A DNA stretch of 64,000 nt from Pseudoalteromonas arabiensis (GCF_001550155.1 NZ_LRUF01000021.1:328630-392629), one strand, 5' to 3'; numbered from the stretch's first letter, positions 53,407 through 63,656 are shown. The notes: generated by a model from the letters alone, not told the origin. Numbers and translations: made by a program.

Positions 53407-54780
53407 TTAACGAACTTTTTCGTCAATCTCAACTAAGTCTGTTAAATGGCAAATCTCACCACTGTGAGTTTTAATACCATGCTCACCGAAGTAGTCACGT
53501 TGTGCTTGAACAAGGTGACCATTACTTGGTGTTGTTAACGTCGCAATGTAAGTTTGTGTGGCTGTTAACACAGGGAACGCAAGACCCGAAGCAACTGCTG
53601 CGCCTGTTACTTTGCGTAATGCAGCTGATTCACGCTGCATCGAATCGATAAATTCTACACCTTCAGCCACATTGTCTAAGTAATCAGCACGAATGATACA
53701 ACCAGCGCGCCATGTTTGTAGCGTTTTCGAAAGGTCAACTTTCCATTGATGAGCGCGAGATGCACCTTTGATAAGTGCTAAGCCTTGACGATAAGCAAGT
53801 AAACTTGCCAGTGTGAATGCATCTTTTAACTCATCCAAATCTAAATCAACTGAGTCAGTTGCTTTAGCAGCGTAAGTCATTTCTTTCGCTGCATGTGTAT
53901 CACAAGTATTTGTTAAGTGACGAGCTTGTACAGCCGCCACTAATGATGGTACTGCAATGCCAAGTTCTAGCGCATTTTGTGCAGTCCATAGGCCAGTGCC
54001 TTTAGCGCCAACCTTATTATCGATTAAATCGACTAGCGGCTCACCTTCTGTTGTTTCAAGGCTTAAGATATGGCTTGAAATTGACAGTAAGTAGCTATTT
54101 AAAGTCCCTTCTGACCAGTCATTGAAAATATCAGCCACTTCTTTCGGTGAACGATTGGTGCCTAAACGTAGCAATTGGTACATTTCGGCAATTAATTGCA
54201 TCAACGCATATTCGATACCGTTGTGAACCATTTTTACAAAGTGACCACTTGCAGATTGACCTACACGCGCAAAACATGATTCACCTTTGTAGCTTGCCGC
54301 TACTTTTTCGAACCACGGCTCTACACGCTCCCAGCCGCCTTCTGAGCCACTCGCCATCATAGCAGGACCATGACGTGCGCCTTCTGCACCGCCAGAAATA
54401 CCCATAGTGGCAAATTCAAATTTGTTTTGATATTTAAGTTTACGGCTAATACCATCTTTGTAGTTACTGTTGCCGCAATCTACAATAATGTCATCACAGT
54501 CAACGCCTGCTTCTGCAAGCTCTGTACACACTTTGTCAACCAATTCACCAGCAGGAACTAATAGTAAGATTGAACGAGGCGGCTCTAAGCGTCTAACCAT
54601 ATCATTTAAATCAGACACTATGTGTAAACGGTCTGCCAAACCAAGCGTTTTCGCACAGCTTAGTAACTCAGCACCCGCATCAGGGTTTTTATCATAAGCT
54701 ACTAATGTCAGCCCTTTTTCAATCAGGTTGAGGGCAAGATTTTTACCCATAACGCCTAACCCTACTAATGCAACTTGCAT
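53407..54780 (-). CDS. gnd: 6-phosphogluconate dehydrogenase, NADP-dependent decarboxylating
   Basis: 457 aa. Rossmann VALVGLGVMGKNLALNL, substrate-binding GISGGAEGARHGPAMMASG, catalytic Lys and Asn in HFVKMVHNGIEYALMQLIAE, and a C-terminal segment AQRDYFGEHGIKTHSG. It oxidises 6-phosphogluconate to ribulose 5-phosphate and CO2. Slightly shorter than E. coli Gnd (468). It is divergent from pykA across a 421-bp control region. Confidence 0.95.
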   Translation of the reverse strand: MQVALVGLGVMGKNLALNLIEKGLTLVAYDKNPDAGAELLSCAKTLGLADRLHIVSDLNDMVRRLEPPRSILLLVPAGELVDKVCTELAEAGVDCDDIIVDCGNSNYKDGISRKLKYQNKFEFATMGISGGAEGARHGPAMMASGSEGGWERVEPWFEKVAASYKGESCFARVGQSASGHFVKMVHNGIEYALMQLIAEMYQLLRLGTNRSPKEVADIFNDWSEGTLNSYLLSISSHILSLETTEGEPLVDLIDNKVGAKGTGLWTAQNALELGIAVPSLVAAVQARHLTNTCDTHAAKEMTYAAKATDSVDLDLDELKDAFTLASLLAYRQGLALIKGASRAHQWKVDLSKTLQTWRAGCIIRADYLDNVAEGVEFIDSMQRESAALRKVTGAAVASGLAFPVLTATQTYIATLTTPSNGHLVQAQRDYFGEHGIKTHSGEICHLTDLVEIDEKVR

Positions 54781-54983
54781 TTAGTGTCCTCCTCGGTAAC
54801 AACTATTGGTTAGTTAATCAAAATAATTACGCGCGCATTATACCCAAGCAGCCCAAAAATGCGAGCTTGTAAGCTAAGTTGATATAAATCATCAAAATCA
54901 TGAAGCGACGTTATGGTCAGTATATCAAAATAACGAAGGCATCGGACCAGATTTTTATAATACCCTTTAAAAAGGTATGTGTA

Positions 54984-55012
54984 TTGACGCTACCTGACAC
55001 CGGTGTCATAAT
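54984..55012 (+). promoter_or_regulatory. pykA promoter
   Basis: TTGACG (54984-54989), 17-bp spacer, CATAAT (55007-55012). This would give a leader of about 180 nt before the pyk start. Prediction only. Confidence 0.6.
54995..55008. promoter_or_regulatory. LacI-family-type operator in the pykA promoter
   Basis: TGACACCGGTGTCA is a perfect 14-bp palindrome with a central CG typical of LacI/GalR-family sites. It lies in the spacer and overlaps the first bases of the -10 box, so a bound repressor would block the promoter. The regulator is not in the window. Confidence 0.6.
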
Positions 55013-55061
55013 AACGTCATTGTTACTTTGTATATTACAATTTTATGCAAATAGTCTGATT

Positions 55062-55094
55062 CTCATAAGTAAGAACACTATTCTTACTTATGAG
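55062..55094 (+). promoter_or_regulatory. Perfect 14-bp hairpin in the pykA leader
   Basis: Arms 55062-55075 (CTCATAAGTAAGAA) and 55081-55094 with a 5-nt loop CACTA, about 108 bp before the pyk start. No U-tract follows, so it is not a standard terminator. It could be an mRNA stability or regulatory structure, or a DNA operator. Confidence 0.6.
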
Positions 55095-55169
55095 TTCTAC
55101 ATCGTGCCGATGTATAAGCCAATATAAATGGTTTAATTGCACGACTTTTTAATAGATAACCATCAATTT

Positions 55170-55186
55170 GCTTAATTTAATTAAGC
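55170..55186. promoter_or_regulatory. 17-bp palindrome before the pykA ribosome-binding site
   Basis: GCTTAATTTAATTAAGC has 7-bp perfect arms around 3 bp and ends 4 bp before AGGAG. It shares 10 of 15 positions with the HexR-type TGTAATTAAATTACA, but not the outer G/C positions. As RNA it could form a small hairpin near the ribosome-binding site. Confidence 0.4.
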
Positions 55187-55201
55187 GCACAGGAGAATTT
55201 G

Positions 55202-56635
55202 ATGCTAAGACGCACAAAAATTGTTGCGACCCTTGGACCGGCAACCGATCGCGATAACAACCTAGAAAAAATTATTCGTGCAGGTGCAAATGTTGTTCGT
55301 TTGAACTTCTCACATGGTGTAGCACAAGATCATAAAGACCGCGCAGAAGCGGTACGCAGCATTGCTAAGCGTTTAAGCAAACACGTTGCTATTCTCGCTG
55401 ACTTACAAGGCCCTAAGATTCGTGTATCAACTTTCAAAGATGGTAAAGTTAACCTAGAAGTAGGCGCAAAATTTACCCTTGATGCGAAAATGGAAAAAGG
55501 CCAAGGCGACGTAAACTCGGTAGGTATCGACTATAAAGAGTTACCAAACGACGTTAAACCTGGTGACTTACTACTATTAAATGACGGTTTGATTCAATTA
55601 ACTGTCGATAGCGTTGATGGTGCCCTAGTTCACACGACTGTTACTGTCGGCGGTATACTGTCAAATAATAAAGGGATTAACCGATTAGGTGGTGGCTTAA
55701 CAGCCCCAGCTTTCACTGAAAAAGACAAAGAAGATTTAATCACAGCTACTGAAATTGGTGTTGATTATATTGCTGTTTCATTCCCACGTAGTGGCGATGA
55801 CATGCGCTATGTTCGCTCTTTAGCAGAAGCGGCTGGTTCAAACGCGCAACTTCTAGCAAAAATAGAGCGTGCAGAAGCGGTTGAGACTGTTGAAGCAATT
55901 GATGATATCGTACTTGCATCTGACGCTGTTATGGTTGCACGTGGTGACCTTGGTGTTGAAATTGGTGATGCCGCCCTAGTTGGTAAACAAAAGCTTATTA
56001 TTAGCCGCGCACGTTCACTAAACCGTACTGTTGTTACTGCAACACAAATGATGGAATCAATGATTGATAACCCAATGCCAACCCGTGCAGAGGTTATGGA
56101 CGTTGCTAACGCCGTATTAGATGGTACAGATGCAGTTATGTTATCTGCTGAAACAGCGGCAGGTGACTACCCTGAAGAAACCGTAGCTACTATGGCTCGC
56201 GTTTGTTTAGGTGCAGAATCTCAAAAAGAAACACATGTCTCTAAACACCGTTTAGACAGCCGTTTTTCATCAAATGCTGAATCAATTGCCTTATCTGCGA
56301 TGTATGCAGCTAATCATTTAGATTCTGTAAAAGCGATTGTGACACTAACGGAATCAGGCAGCACAGCTAAGTTAATGTCGCGTATTAGCTCTGGTCTGCC
56401 AATTTACTCACTATCACGCCATGCAAGCACACTGGGGCAAACAGCTCTTTATCGTGGTGTTTATCCTGTATTCTTCGATTCAACAAAATGTGAAGATGAC
56501 AGCATGGTTCGTGACGCATTAAACACGCTGGTTGAACTTGGTTCTCTTGTGGCTGGCGACACCGTGATTTTAACGCACGGCGATGCGATGGAAACGATTG
56601 GTGCGACAAACACAATGAAGATTGTAACAGTTTAA
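55202..56635 (+). CDS. pykA: Pyruvate kinase II
   Basis: 477 aa. Makes pyruvate and ATP from phosphoenolpyruvate. [23 protein letters not shown] and the [20 protein letters not shown] and [12 protein letters not shown] motifs match E. coli PykA (480 aa) rather than PykF. The ATG at 55202 has AGGAG 6 nt upstream; an in-frame TTG at 55199 is ignored. Its long leader contains several palindromes. Terminator follows. Confidence 0.97.
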   Translation: MLRRTKIVATLGPATDRDNNLEKIIRAGANVVRLNFSHGVAQDHKDRAEAVRSIAKRLSKHVAILADLQGPKIRVSTFKDGKVNLEVGAKFTLDAKMEKGQGDVNSVGIDYKELPNDVKPGDLLLLNDGLIQLTVDSVDGALVHTTVTVGGILSNNKGINRLGGGLTAPAFTEKDKEDLITATEIGVDYIAVSFPRSGDDMRYVRSLAEAAGSNAQLLAKIERAEAVETVEAIDDIVLASDAVMVARGDLGVEIGDAALVGKQKLIISRARSLNRTVVTATQMMESMIDNPMPTRAEVMDVANAVLDGTDAVMLSAETAAGDYPEETVATMARVCLGAESQKETHVSKHRLDSRFSSNAESIALSAMYAANHLDSVKAIVTLTESGSTAKLMSRISSGLPIYSLSRHASTLGQTALYRGVYPVFFDSTKCEDDSMVRDALNTLVELGSLVAGDTVILTHGDAMETIGATNTMKIVTV

Positions 56636-56653
56636 ACTATTACAATTACTCGT

Positions 56654-56681
56654 TAAAAAGGCGCATTAAATGCGCCTTTTT
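56654..56681. terminator. Bidirectional terminator between pykA and the LytTR regulator
   Basis: AAAAAGGCGCAT, loop TAA, ATGCGCCTTTTT: a 12-bp stem flanked by A and T runs between convergent genes. Confidence 0.88.
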
Positions 56682-56705
56682 GACTTAATTAGTGTCTATT
56701 GTTAA

Positions 56706-57530
56706 CTAGCTGGCCAGTGCTGCTTTCACTTTATCACGGTAACTACGGCTCACTTTTAGTTCTTGACCGTTATCAAGCACTAATAAGTACTCACCGCTTA
56801 CTTGGGTAACAAGTTTGCTAATTTGTTTAGTATTTACAATAGCACTACGATGAACACGTACAAACAATTGCGGGTCGAGCTCTTGTTCAAGCTCTTTCAT
56901 CGTTTTTCGTAAGATATGCGTTTGTCCGTCTTGGCAATGTAGACACATATAATCACCTGCCGCATCAACCCATTGAATTGTAACCACAGGCACACGAACA
57001 ATTTCACCCTGCTCTTTTACAGCGAGTGATTCTGGATAACGCCTATCTGCTAGGCTATCTCCTGTTGCTAATTTCTTTAAAATTTCTTCGCAGTTGTTAC
57101 CTGTAATACCCGCAACAAAGCTCGCTAGTTTCTTCTTATGGGCGTTATCTTGTTGTGTCTTTAAATAGGTATGCACTTTCTCTACCGCCTGTTTTAGTCT
57201 GTTGTCGTCGACTGGTTTAAGAATATAATCCAATGCATGAATTTCGAATGCTTTAACAGCAAACTGGTCAAATGCCGTTACAAAAACAATAGCTGGTAAT
57301 GGATTGACACTCTCGCTCAATGCTCGCGCTACTTCAAACCCATTCATGTTTGGCATTTGGATATCCAAAAATACTAATTGAATGTTGCCAGATACACACT
57401 CATCAATTGCTTCTTGTCCATTGCTACATAAACGAATAACTTCCAAATCGTCAAACTCAGAAAGTCTTACAGCTAAGCCTTTTCTGGCTAATGGTTCGTC
57501 ATCAACAATCAGCGTTCTAATTTTGCTCAT
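56706..57530 (-). CDS. LytTR family response regulator
   Basis: 274 aa. Receiver with Asp56 in VFLDIQMPNMNG, followed by a linker and a C-terminal LytTR DNA-binding domain (VQWVDAAGDYMCLHCQDGQTHILRK-type strand segment and VRVHRSAIVNTKQI). It starts immediately after the stop of the partner kinase, with no gap, so the two are co-translated. Targets unknown; resembles BtsR/YehT-type systems. Confidence 0.93.
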   Translation of the reverse strand: MSKIRTLIVDDEPLARKGLAVRLSEFDDLEVIRLCSNGQEAIDECVSGNIQLVFLDIQMPNMNGFEVARALSESVNPLPAIVFVTAFDQFAVKAFEIHALDYILKPVDDNRLKQAVEKVHTYLKTQQDNAHKKKLASFVAGITGNNCEEILKKLATGDSLADRRYPESLAVKEQGEIVRVPVVTIQWVDAAGDYMCLHCQDGQTHILRKTMKELEQELDPQLFVRVHRSAIVNTKQISKLVTQVSGEYLLVLDNGQELKVSRSYRDKVKAALAS

Positions 57531-58601
57531 TTATTTAACAGCCTTTTCAAACGGAACACGCAGATTTACCTTTAATCCACTTGGCGTATTGTCAGAGAGT
57601 ACAAACGAATAATTGTTCTCATAAAGTGTTTTTAGTCGGTCTTTGGTATTTGCTATGCCAACGCCTTGAGAATTAACCAGTTGGCCATTTATCAGCTCGG
57701 TACCAGGACCATTATCGCCTACTTCCAATAATAGTTCATTTGCGAAAACTTGTGCTTTTATATCAATCACACCACCTTCATTTAGTTGTGCAATAGCATA
57801 CTTAATGGCATTTTCGATAATCGGTTGCAGTATTAAACTTGGCACTAGTGCTTCTTTTGCTTGCTCACTCACTTCAACATTTACCTGCAAACGTTCATCA
57901 AAACGCACTCTTTCAATTTCTAAGTACAACATTAAAGCATGTAACTCCTGCTCTAATGGGACTTTTTTGATTGGATCTGTGTTTAACGTATAACGTAAAA
58001 AGTCACTTAATTTAGAGACCATTAGATTTGCATCTTTGTTCTCTTTAACTAATATCAATGTAGAAATAGCATTAAGCGTATTAAATAAAAAATGCGGGTT
58101 TAACTGATAACGAAGCATTTTTAGTTGCGCTTCATGGGCCATTGTTGTTGCTTTTAATGCTTTTTGTCGCTCACTTTGTAAAAGCTGGTAATACTTAATT
58201 CCAAAGTACAAACCACTCCAACACAAAATGATATAGACAGAATCTAAACCTTGTTGAAGGTAATAAAACCACTCATTTGGCCTATAACCATGCCGGTATA
58301 TTTCCCATAAGTTAAATTTTTGTACTACTGCCCAAAGCGTTCCCGTCAGATAAGACGCGCCAAAAACAACGAGCATTAATACCCAAGGTGACGCGTTCCA
58401 CACTTTCCTATACATATAGCGTAAAGGTATCGTCATTAAGCATCCTGCATAAGCATTCAAAACGATAACAAACACGTATATGTCACGCATTTCAAATACT
58501 TTTGAGCCTATATAATTTACTAATGCATAGCCAATCCAGCCAGCGATCTGCAGGACCCAGAAAAAACGTTGTCGATTATCAACTAAAGATTGCCAATTCA
58601 A
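57531..58601 (-). CDS. LytS-type sensor histidine kinase
   Basis: 356 aa. Four membrane segments in the first 140 residues, a short coiled coil, then the His_kinase domain with phospho-acceptor His170 in YQLNPHFLFNTLNAIS and a C-terminal HATPase with NAIKYAI, GDNGPG and GVGIANTKDRL. Partner of the adjacent LytTR regulator. Signal unknown. Confidence 0.92.
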   Translation of the reverse strand: MNWQSLVDNRQRFFWVLQIAGWIGYALVNYIGSKVFEMRDIYVFVIVLNAYAGCLMTIPLRYMYRKVWNASPWVLMLVVFGASYLTGTLWAVVQKFNLWEIYRHGYRPNEWFYYLQQGLDSVYIILCWSGLYFGIKYYQLLQSERQKALKATTMAHEAQLKMLRYQLNPHFLFNTLNAISTLILVKENKDANLMVSKLSDFLRYTLNTDPIKKVPLEQELHALMLYLEIERVRFDERLQVNVEVSEQAKEALVPSLILQPIIENAIKYAIAQLNEGGVIDIKAQVFANELLLEVGDNGPGTELINGQLVNSQGVGIANTKDRLKTLYENNYSFVLSDNTPSGLKVNLRVPFEKAVK

Positions 58602-58710
58602 AATAACGAGTTACCTTATATACTTATTTTTATTATACCGATAGTCACGAGAATAAAGCACTGCCGCCTATCTTGATTTTTTATAGCCTTACCGCATTCT
58701 TCAGGCATTA

Positions 58711-58742
58711 AAAAAGCGAAGACTACGACAGCCTTCGCTTTA
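58711..58742 (-). terminator. SulP gene terminator
   Basis: AAAGCGAAG and CTTCGCTTT separated by 11 nt, 15 bp past the SulP stop codon, followed on the minus strand by T's. Confidence 0.65.
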
Positions 58743-58756
58743 TCATTACTTTATTT

Positions 58757-60313
58757 TTAAGCTAATTTATCTGAAGCCACTTTATAATTTGGATCTTCAA
58801 TCACATTTACTTCAACAATATCACGTGCCTTATGAAGGAGTTGAATGCAATCAGGACTCAAGTGGCGTAAGTGTAATTGCTTGCCTGCTTTTTTATATTT
58901 GTCCGCTAGGCTATCTATGGCTTCAATTGCACTGTGATCAGCAACACGGCTATGCTTGAATTCGATGATCACATCTTGAGGATCATTTTTAACATCAAAT
59001 AGTTCAGCAAAATTTTTCACTGAGCCAAAGAACAACGGGCCATGTAGTTCATATACTTTTGAGCCTTGCTCATCTATATAATTACTTGTGTAAATGTGCT
59101 TCGCATGCTGCCAAGCAAATACCAGTGCAGATACAATGACCCCCACACAAACCGCTATTGCCAAGTCGGTTGCAACGGTTACACCTGACACTAATACAAT
59201 CACAAACGCATCTGACTTAGGTACTCGCTTCATCATTTTGAAACTTGCCCACTCAAATGTGCCTAAAACCACCATAAACATAACACCTACTAGCGCTGCT
59301 AATGGGATCATCTCGATTAAACTTGCTGCAAACACGATAAAAACAAGAAGTAATAAAGCTGCACTAATGCCAGATAAACGTGAACGACCACCCGAGTTTA
59401 TATTGATCATTGATTGACCAATCATGGCACAACCACCCATTGCACCAAAGAAGCCACACGTCACATTGGCAGCGCCCTGACCTATACACTCTTTATTACT
59501 ATGGCCGCGAGTTTCTGTGATCTCATCAATTAAAGTAAGTGTTAATAATGACTCAATTAAGCCAATTGCCGCTAAAACTAATGCGTAAGGGAAAATAATT
59601 TTAAGCGTTTCTAAATTGAAAGGCACCATAGGAATATGAAATTCAGGTAAGCCACCTGCAATAGTCGCTTGCTCGTTACCTGTCATGCCCTTTAGAAAAT
59701 CAAGTACCGTACGCGCTTCTAAATCTAGACCAATAACTAAACCTGTTACGGTCACAATCGCAACAAGCGAAGATGGTACTGCTGTCGTGAGCTTTGGCAA
59801 AAAGTGAATAATAGCCATAGTTAATGCAACTAAACCAAGCATGATATAAAGCGCTTGTCCTTCCATCCACTGCTGACCGCCCATGCCATCTGGTACTTTA
59901 AACTGCCCTAACTGCGCTAAGAAAATAACGATTGCCAAGCCGTTTACAAATCCCAACATCACAGGATGTGGCACCATGCGGATAAATTTACCCAGCTTAA
60001 ACACCCCCGCTAAGATCTGCAATATCCCCATTAATAGTACAGTGGCAAATAAATACTCTACACCATGATCTAATACTAAACTTACCATCACAACAGCCAG
60101 TGCGCCTGTAGCACCAGAAATCATACCTGGACGACCCCCAAAAATAGCCGTTATTAAGCCAACAATAAATGCAGCATATAAACCGACTAATGGTTCTACG
60201 TTAGCAACGAAAGCAAATGCAACTGCTTCTGGTACTAATGCTAACGCTACAGTCAGGCCTGATAATATATCGTTTTTAGCAGAGCTAGGTGCTTTGCTGA
60301 GTAAGTTAAACAT
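58757..60313 (-). CDS. SulP family anion transporter with STAS domain
   Basis: 518 aa. Membrane part of about 10-14 segments with the SulP signature ([15 protein letters not shown]) and [12 protein letters not shown]-terminal STAS domain at about 400-510 ([48 protein letters not shown]). SulP proteins carry sulfate or bicarbonate; bicarbonate uptake is common in marine members but the substrate is not fixed by sequence. No carbonic anhydrase gene adjoins. Confidence 0.92.
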   Translation of the reverse strand: MFNLLSKAPSSAKNDILSGLTVALALVPEAVAFAFVANVEPLVGLYAAFIVGLITAIFGGRPGMISGATGALAVVMVSLVLDHGVEYLFATVLLMGILQILAGVFKLGKFIRMVPHPVMLGFVNGLAIVIFLAQLGQFKVPDGMGGQQWMEGQALYIMLGLVALTMAIIHFLPKLTTAVPSSLVAIVTVTGLVIGLDLEARTVLDFLKGMTGNEQATIAGGLPEFHIPMVPFNLETLKIIFPYALVLAAIGLIESLLTLTLIDEITETRGHSNKECIGQGAANVTCGFFGAMGGCAMIGQSMININSGGRSRLSGISAALLLLVFIVFAASLIEMIPLAALVGVMFMVVLGTFEWASFKMMKRVPKSDAFVIVLVSGVTVATDLAIAVCVGVIVSALVFAWQHAKHIYTSNYIDEQGSKVYELHGPLFFGSVKNFAELFDVKNDPQDVIIEFKHSRVADHSAIEAIDSLADKYKKAGKQLHLRHLSPDCIQLLHKARDIVEVNVIEDPNYKVASDKLA

Positions 60314-60397
60314 TAAGATCCTCTTTCTTGTGAATACGTTTTGGCAAGGCGCGGAATTCTAGCAAAAACTTGTTACGTTAACAATTATTAACAACAA

Positions 60398-60427
60398 AAC
60401 GGCTAGCATTGTAAAATGCTAGCCGTT
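60398..60427 (-). terminator. Terminator of the Lrp/AsnC gene
   Basis: A perfect 13-bp stem (AACGGCTAGCATT, tetraloop GTAA, complement), followed on the minus strand by TTTTGTTGTT, 35 bp past the gene's stop. Confidence 0.72.
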
Positions 60428-60461
60428 CATTGAAAAAGACTCAGTGTAGTAAATGGAAGAA

Positions 60462-60920
60462 CTAGAGTGGTAATGATGTACTACGTTTAACACATGTCAT
60501 TGTAACATTCGAATGTACTTCTTGAACGAATTCTAAGTTCAAAAGGTTATCACGAACAAACTGCTCATAGCCCTCTATCCCTTTTGATATGATACGTAAC
60601 ATAAAGTCCATTGTCCCTGCCATACTGTAGCATTCGGTAACTTCATCATAACTCATGATCAAACGTTCAAATTCAGCCAAGTTTGTTCTACCGTGGTTAG
60701 ATAAGCGAACATGGGCGTAAACCAACATATCGAAGCCAAGCTTTTTCTCGTCAAGCAAAGCAACTTTACCTTTGATATAGCCATCCTGTTCAAGCTTCGC
60801 AATACGACGCCAACATGGAGATTGAGATAAACCAACTTTATCGGCAATTTCTGCCGTTGATAAGCTAGCATCTTGCTGTAACAATGCCAAAATTTGGCGA
60901 TCTACTTGGTTTAGAGACAT
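60462..60920 (-). CDS. Lrp/AsnC family transcriptional regulator
   Basis: 152 aa. N-terminal helix-turn-helix (VDRQILALLQQDASLSTAEIADKVGLSQSPCWRRIAKLE) and C-terminal RAM ligand domain (VHVRLSNHG-type AHVRLSNH, ECYSMAGTMDFMLRI, VQEVHSNVTMTCVK). Binds amino acids. Not close enough to E. coli Lrp (164 aa, global) to claim that role; it resembles specific feast/famine regulators. Target may be the neighbouring gene or a distant one. Confidence 0.9.
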   Translation of the reverse strand: MSLNQVDRQILALLQQDASLSTAEIADKVGLSQSPCWRRIAKLEQDGYIKGKVALLDEKKLGFDMLVYAHVRLSNHGRTNLAEFERLIMSYDEVTECYSMAGTMDFMLRIISKGIEGYEQFVRDNLLNLEFVQEVHSNVTMTCVKRSTSLPL

Positions 60921-61017
60921 TTTATTTCTTTTTCTTTAAAGTTATTGGTTAAATTATACTACTGATTTAAAAATCAGTCTGCTCATTTTCAATTATTTAT
61001 GCAAAAAAAATGCAATT

Positions 61018-61659
61018 CTAGCCATAACGCCCGCTAATGAATGGGTTCGTTTTTCGTTCATGACCTACCGTTGTATTTGGGCCATGCCCAGAGAGAATTC
61101 TAACCTCATCTGCTAGAGTCAATATTTCAGATTTAATAGATTCAATAAGTTGCGCACTGTCGCCTTTAGGAAAGTCAGTACGCCCTACCGAACCTTGAAA
61201 AATTACATCACCAACAAATATTTGCTCAGACACATCATGGTAAAAAACAACATGTCCTGGGGTGTGACCAGGGCAGTGGCGCACTGATAGACAAGTATTA
61301 CCGATACGAATTGTGTCTCCATGAGCTAACCATGCATCTGGATAAAATGGCGCTATGGGCGTAAAACCAAACATTTGCGCTTGCATTGGCAATGAATCAA
61401 ACCAAAACTTATCGCCAATGTGTGGGCCTATGATTTTTACAGCAAATTTTTCAGCAAGTTGTTTCGCTGCACCAACATGGTCAAGGTGACCATGAGTCAA
61501 AAAAATAGACTCAAGTTCGCATCCTAATTCACAAAGCGTTGCACTTAGTTTATCGGCATCTCCGCCAGGATCAATTAATGCCGCTTTGTTGGTCTCACTA
61601 CAAATAACAACACGACAATTTTGTGCAAAGCCTGTTACTGGAATTGTAATAACGTTCAT
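61018..61659 (-). CDS. gloC: Hydroxyacylglutathione hydrolase-type metallo-beta-lactamase fold (GloC/YcbL)
   Basis: 213 aa. THGHLDHVGA is the metal-binding THxHxDH; HCPGHTPGHVVFYHD and GDVIFQGSVGRTDFP supply the other ligands, and SGHGPNTTVGHE ends the site. It follows E. coli YcbL (GloC), a type II glyoxalase that hydrolyses S-lactoylglutathione. The ATG at 61657-61659 has GGAG 7 nt upstream and starts 1 bp after the M14 peptidase stop, so the genes are coupled. Confidence 0.92.
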   Translation of the reverse strand: MNVITIPVTGFAQNCRVVICSETNKAALIDPGGDADKLSATLCELGCELESIFLTHGHLDHVGAAKQLAEKFAVKIIGPHIGDKFWFDSLPMQAQMFGFTPIAPFYPDAWLAHGDTIRIGNTCLSVRHCPGHTPGHVVFYHDVSEQIFVGDVIFQGSVGRTDFPKGDSAQLIESIKSEILTLADEVRILSGHGPNTTVGHERKTNPFISGRYG

Positions 61660-61660
61660 T

Positions 61661-63457
61661 TCATTGCTCCATGGAAGGTTTTTCAAACGCCATTAAAATT
61701 GGGTACTGCAAATAAGCTTGATCATAAAAAGGTGAGCGCTTGTATAACCAGTTCAGGCGTGCTTCTGGGTCTTTAGCAAAGACTTTATCTTCACGAACTT
61801 TTTTATCAAACTCAAGCGCTAGCTCTGGTTGCGCTTGTAACATTTGCTTTGCGTAAGGTATCAAAGCATAGTTTTCCATATACTCAGTGCGCTGAAAAAT
61901 AGTATTGAACTCGCCCCATGCAAAGAATGAATCAGGTGCTTCAGGATGCAGCAAATGAGTTGCTAGCTCTGAGTATGGCTGATTTGTTGATACCTTATAC
62001 CAGCCAGTTACATCAACATCAGTGATGTTCTTGTAATCGAAGCTTGCTTCAACTCGAAAACGCCCTTCAAAAGGCACTTTAGCAAAAGTATAGTCTTTCA
62101 CCGTAGCCTGGGTTAAAGATTTAGGCCCAGTGCCTTTAACACGCAATACTTCAACACCATGTAGTTTTAATTTACTAATAATTGCACTATAAGCTGGCGG
62201 AATATAAAAGGCGCTAGGCACATTAACTGTTTTTTTAACGATTTTTTGCCAGTAAATAGGCAATGCATCATAACTTTCTTCTTCACCAAGATAAGCTACT
62301 TCCGCTTGCCCTGATAACTCACTTTTACTACGCGTATATTTTATTCCTTTAAATACCAGTGTATCAGGTTCTGTTGCATAGCTGCGCTCAACTACCAGTT
62401 GCGTAGGTTTAAATTCACGTTCTTTTTTAACCGCCGCTTGTAACGCTTGATTATTTTTAGCAAGCGCATCAATTGCACCATCTAAAAACACGTAAGTGCC
62501 AAGTACACGCTGTTTATAAGGTTTTAAAGAGTGGTTTTCAACTAAGATGCTCGGTAAAGAACGTAAATCGCCCCACCCATTCGAATAGCGTGGTGTTGCA
62601 ACCCATCCAGCCAATCCTTTTTTAAAATCACGTTTATCCATTACAAAAACTAACGGACCGGGAATATGACCCATCTTAGCCAATTTAGTGTCGATAACTG
62701 GCTTGAACATTGTGTCGAGTGCTTCTGAAACACTGGGTGATTCACTTGAAAAAACCGGATTATAGCCATACGTCACATCATATTGATAATCAGCGCCGTC
62801 GGTAACATGTACATCCACATAAAGATCGGGTTTGAACGTATTAATAACCTTCAACACACCTCGCACTTCTGGGGTATCTAACTTAGTGTAATCACGATTA
62901 AGGTTTAAATTTAAACCATTGGTTCTAAAACCCATTTCAACGGGGCCACGCTGATTTATACGATTAAATTGGCTACTTCTTTCATGTCCATCAACATTTA
63001 AAATAGGAATGAAAAGTATATTTACTTTACTCAAGATATCACGGCGCTTGCCTGTTGCAATGTCACGCAGCAGCATAAACATGGCATCTTTGCCATCAAT
63101 CTCACCGCTATGAATACCAGCTTGAATAAAAATTGTTGGTTTTGCATCAGACGTTAACTGCGCTGCATCGAACAAACCTTGCTCATTCGCAACTAACATT
63201 TTTATCTTACGCCCTGCACTGCTTGTTGCGATTGTTTGTACTTTAAACTGTGTTGGGTTGGCTGCAACAAGCCTATCAACAAACGCCATGGTATCTTCAT
63301 AGTTTGGCGAACGCATACCGCCACTTAATTCAAAATCTGTAGTTAATGGACCTTTTTCTTGCATCAACGTCACACTTTCACCTTGCCAAGGTTTTAAGGG
63401 TGGTAAGTGACTGTCCATGGTCACAGCAGCAGATAAAAACATTAAGCCAGCAAACAT
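61661..63457 (-). CDS. M14 family metallocarboxypeptidase, secreted
   Basis: 598 aa. A short signal peptide (FAGLMFLSAAVTM) suggests export. The zinc-binding HSGEIDGKD (His and Glu) is near residue 115, the third ligand His is in YVDVHVTDGADY, and the C-terminal half of the catalytic domain has ILVENHSLKPYKQR (catalytic Glu region). The region after about 350 is an extra beta-type domain of unknown function. GAGAG lies 5 nt before the ATG. Confidence 0.88.
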   Translation of the reverse strand: MFAGLMFLSAAVTMDSHLPPLKPWQGESVTLMQEKGPLTTDFELSGGMRSPNYEDTMAFVDRLVAANPTQFKVQTIATSSAGRKIKMLVANEQGLFDAAQLTSDAKPTIFIQAGIHSGEIDGKDAMFMLLRDIATGKRRDILSKVNILFIPILNVDGHERSSQFNRINQRGPVEMGFRTNGLNLNLNRDYTKLDTPEVRGVLKVINTFKPDLYVDVHVTDGADYQYDVTYGYNPVFSSESPSVSEALDTMFKPVIDTKLAKMGHIPGPLVFVMDKRDFKKGLAGWVATPRYSNGWGDLRSLPSILVENHSLKPYKQRVLGTYVFLDGAIDALAKNNQALQAAVKKEREFKPTQLVVERSYATEPDTLVFKGIKYTRSKSELSGQAEVAYLGEEESYDALPIYWQKIVKKTVNVPSAFYIPPAYSAIISKLKLHGVEVLRVKGTGPKSLTQATVKDYTFAKVPFEGRFRVEASFDYKNITDVDVTGWYKVSTNQPYSELATHLLHPEAPDSFFAWGEFNTIFQRTEYMENYALIPYAKQMLQAQPELALEFDKKVREDKVFAKDPEARLNWLYKRSPFYDQAYLQYPILMAFEKPSMEQ

Positions 63458-63608
63458 ATTACTCTCAGGTGCGATACTTATTTAATTAGAAGAAATTATA
63501 ACAACTAATCTGAGTTGATTGCGTAAACTGCGGTGATTCAACAAAAAAATGGAGCTAATGACATGCGTATATAATTATTTAGCAAAGAAATGTTTTGAGT
63601 TTGAGATC

Positions 63609-63635
63609 AAAAAAAGGAGCACAAGGCTCCTTTTT
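63609..63635 (-). terminator. rplT operon terminator
   Basis: AAAAAGGAGC, loop ACAAG, GCTCCTTTTT, 22 bp past the rplT stop; on the minus strand it ends in T's. Confidence 0.85.
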
Positions 63636-63656
63636 AAAACTTTTATGAAAAGCGAA

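Larger units (their letters stand above)
54781..55201. other. gnd-pykA intergenic control region
   Basis: 421 bp without a believable gene. It contains a promoter for pykA, a LacI-type palindrome within that promoter, a perfect 14-bp hairpin, a TTGTATATTACAA palindrome at 55028-55040, and a 17-bp palindrome next to the pyk ribosome-binding site. A 75-aa open frame at 54900-55127 overlaps all of these and is judged spurious. Confidence 0.7.

Noticed and set aside
55028..55040. TTGTATATTACAA as a HexR site
   Set aside because: The spacing between TGTA and TACA is 3 bp instead of the 7 bp of the known Alteromonadales HexR motif; kept only as a note.
54900..55127. 75-aa open frame upstream of pykA
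   Set aside because: It overlaps the promoter, operator and hairpin, has no Shine-Dalgarno, and its composition is not protein-like.
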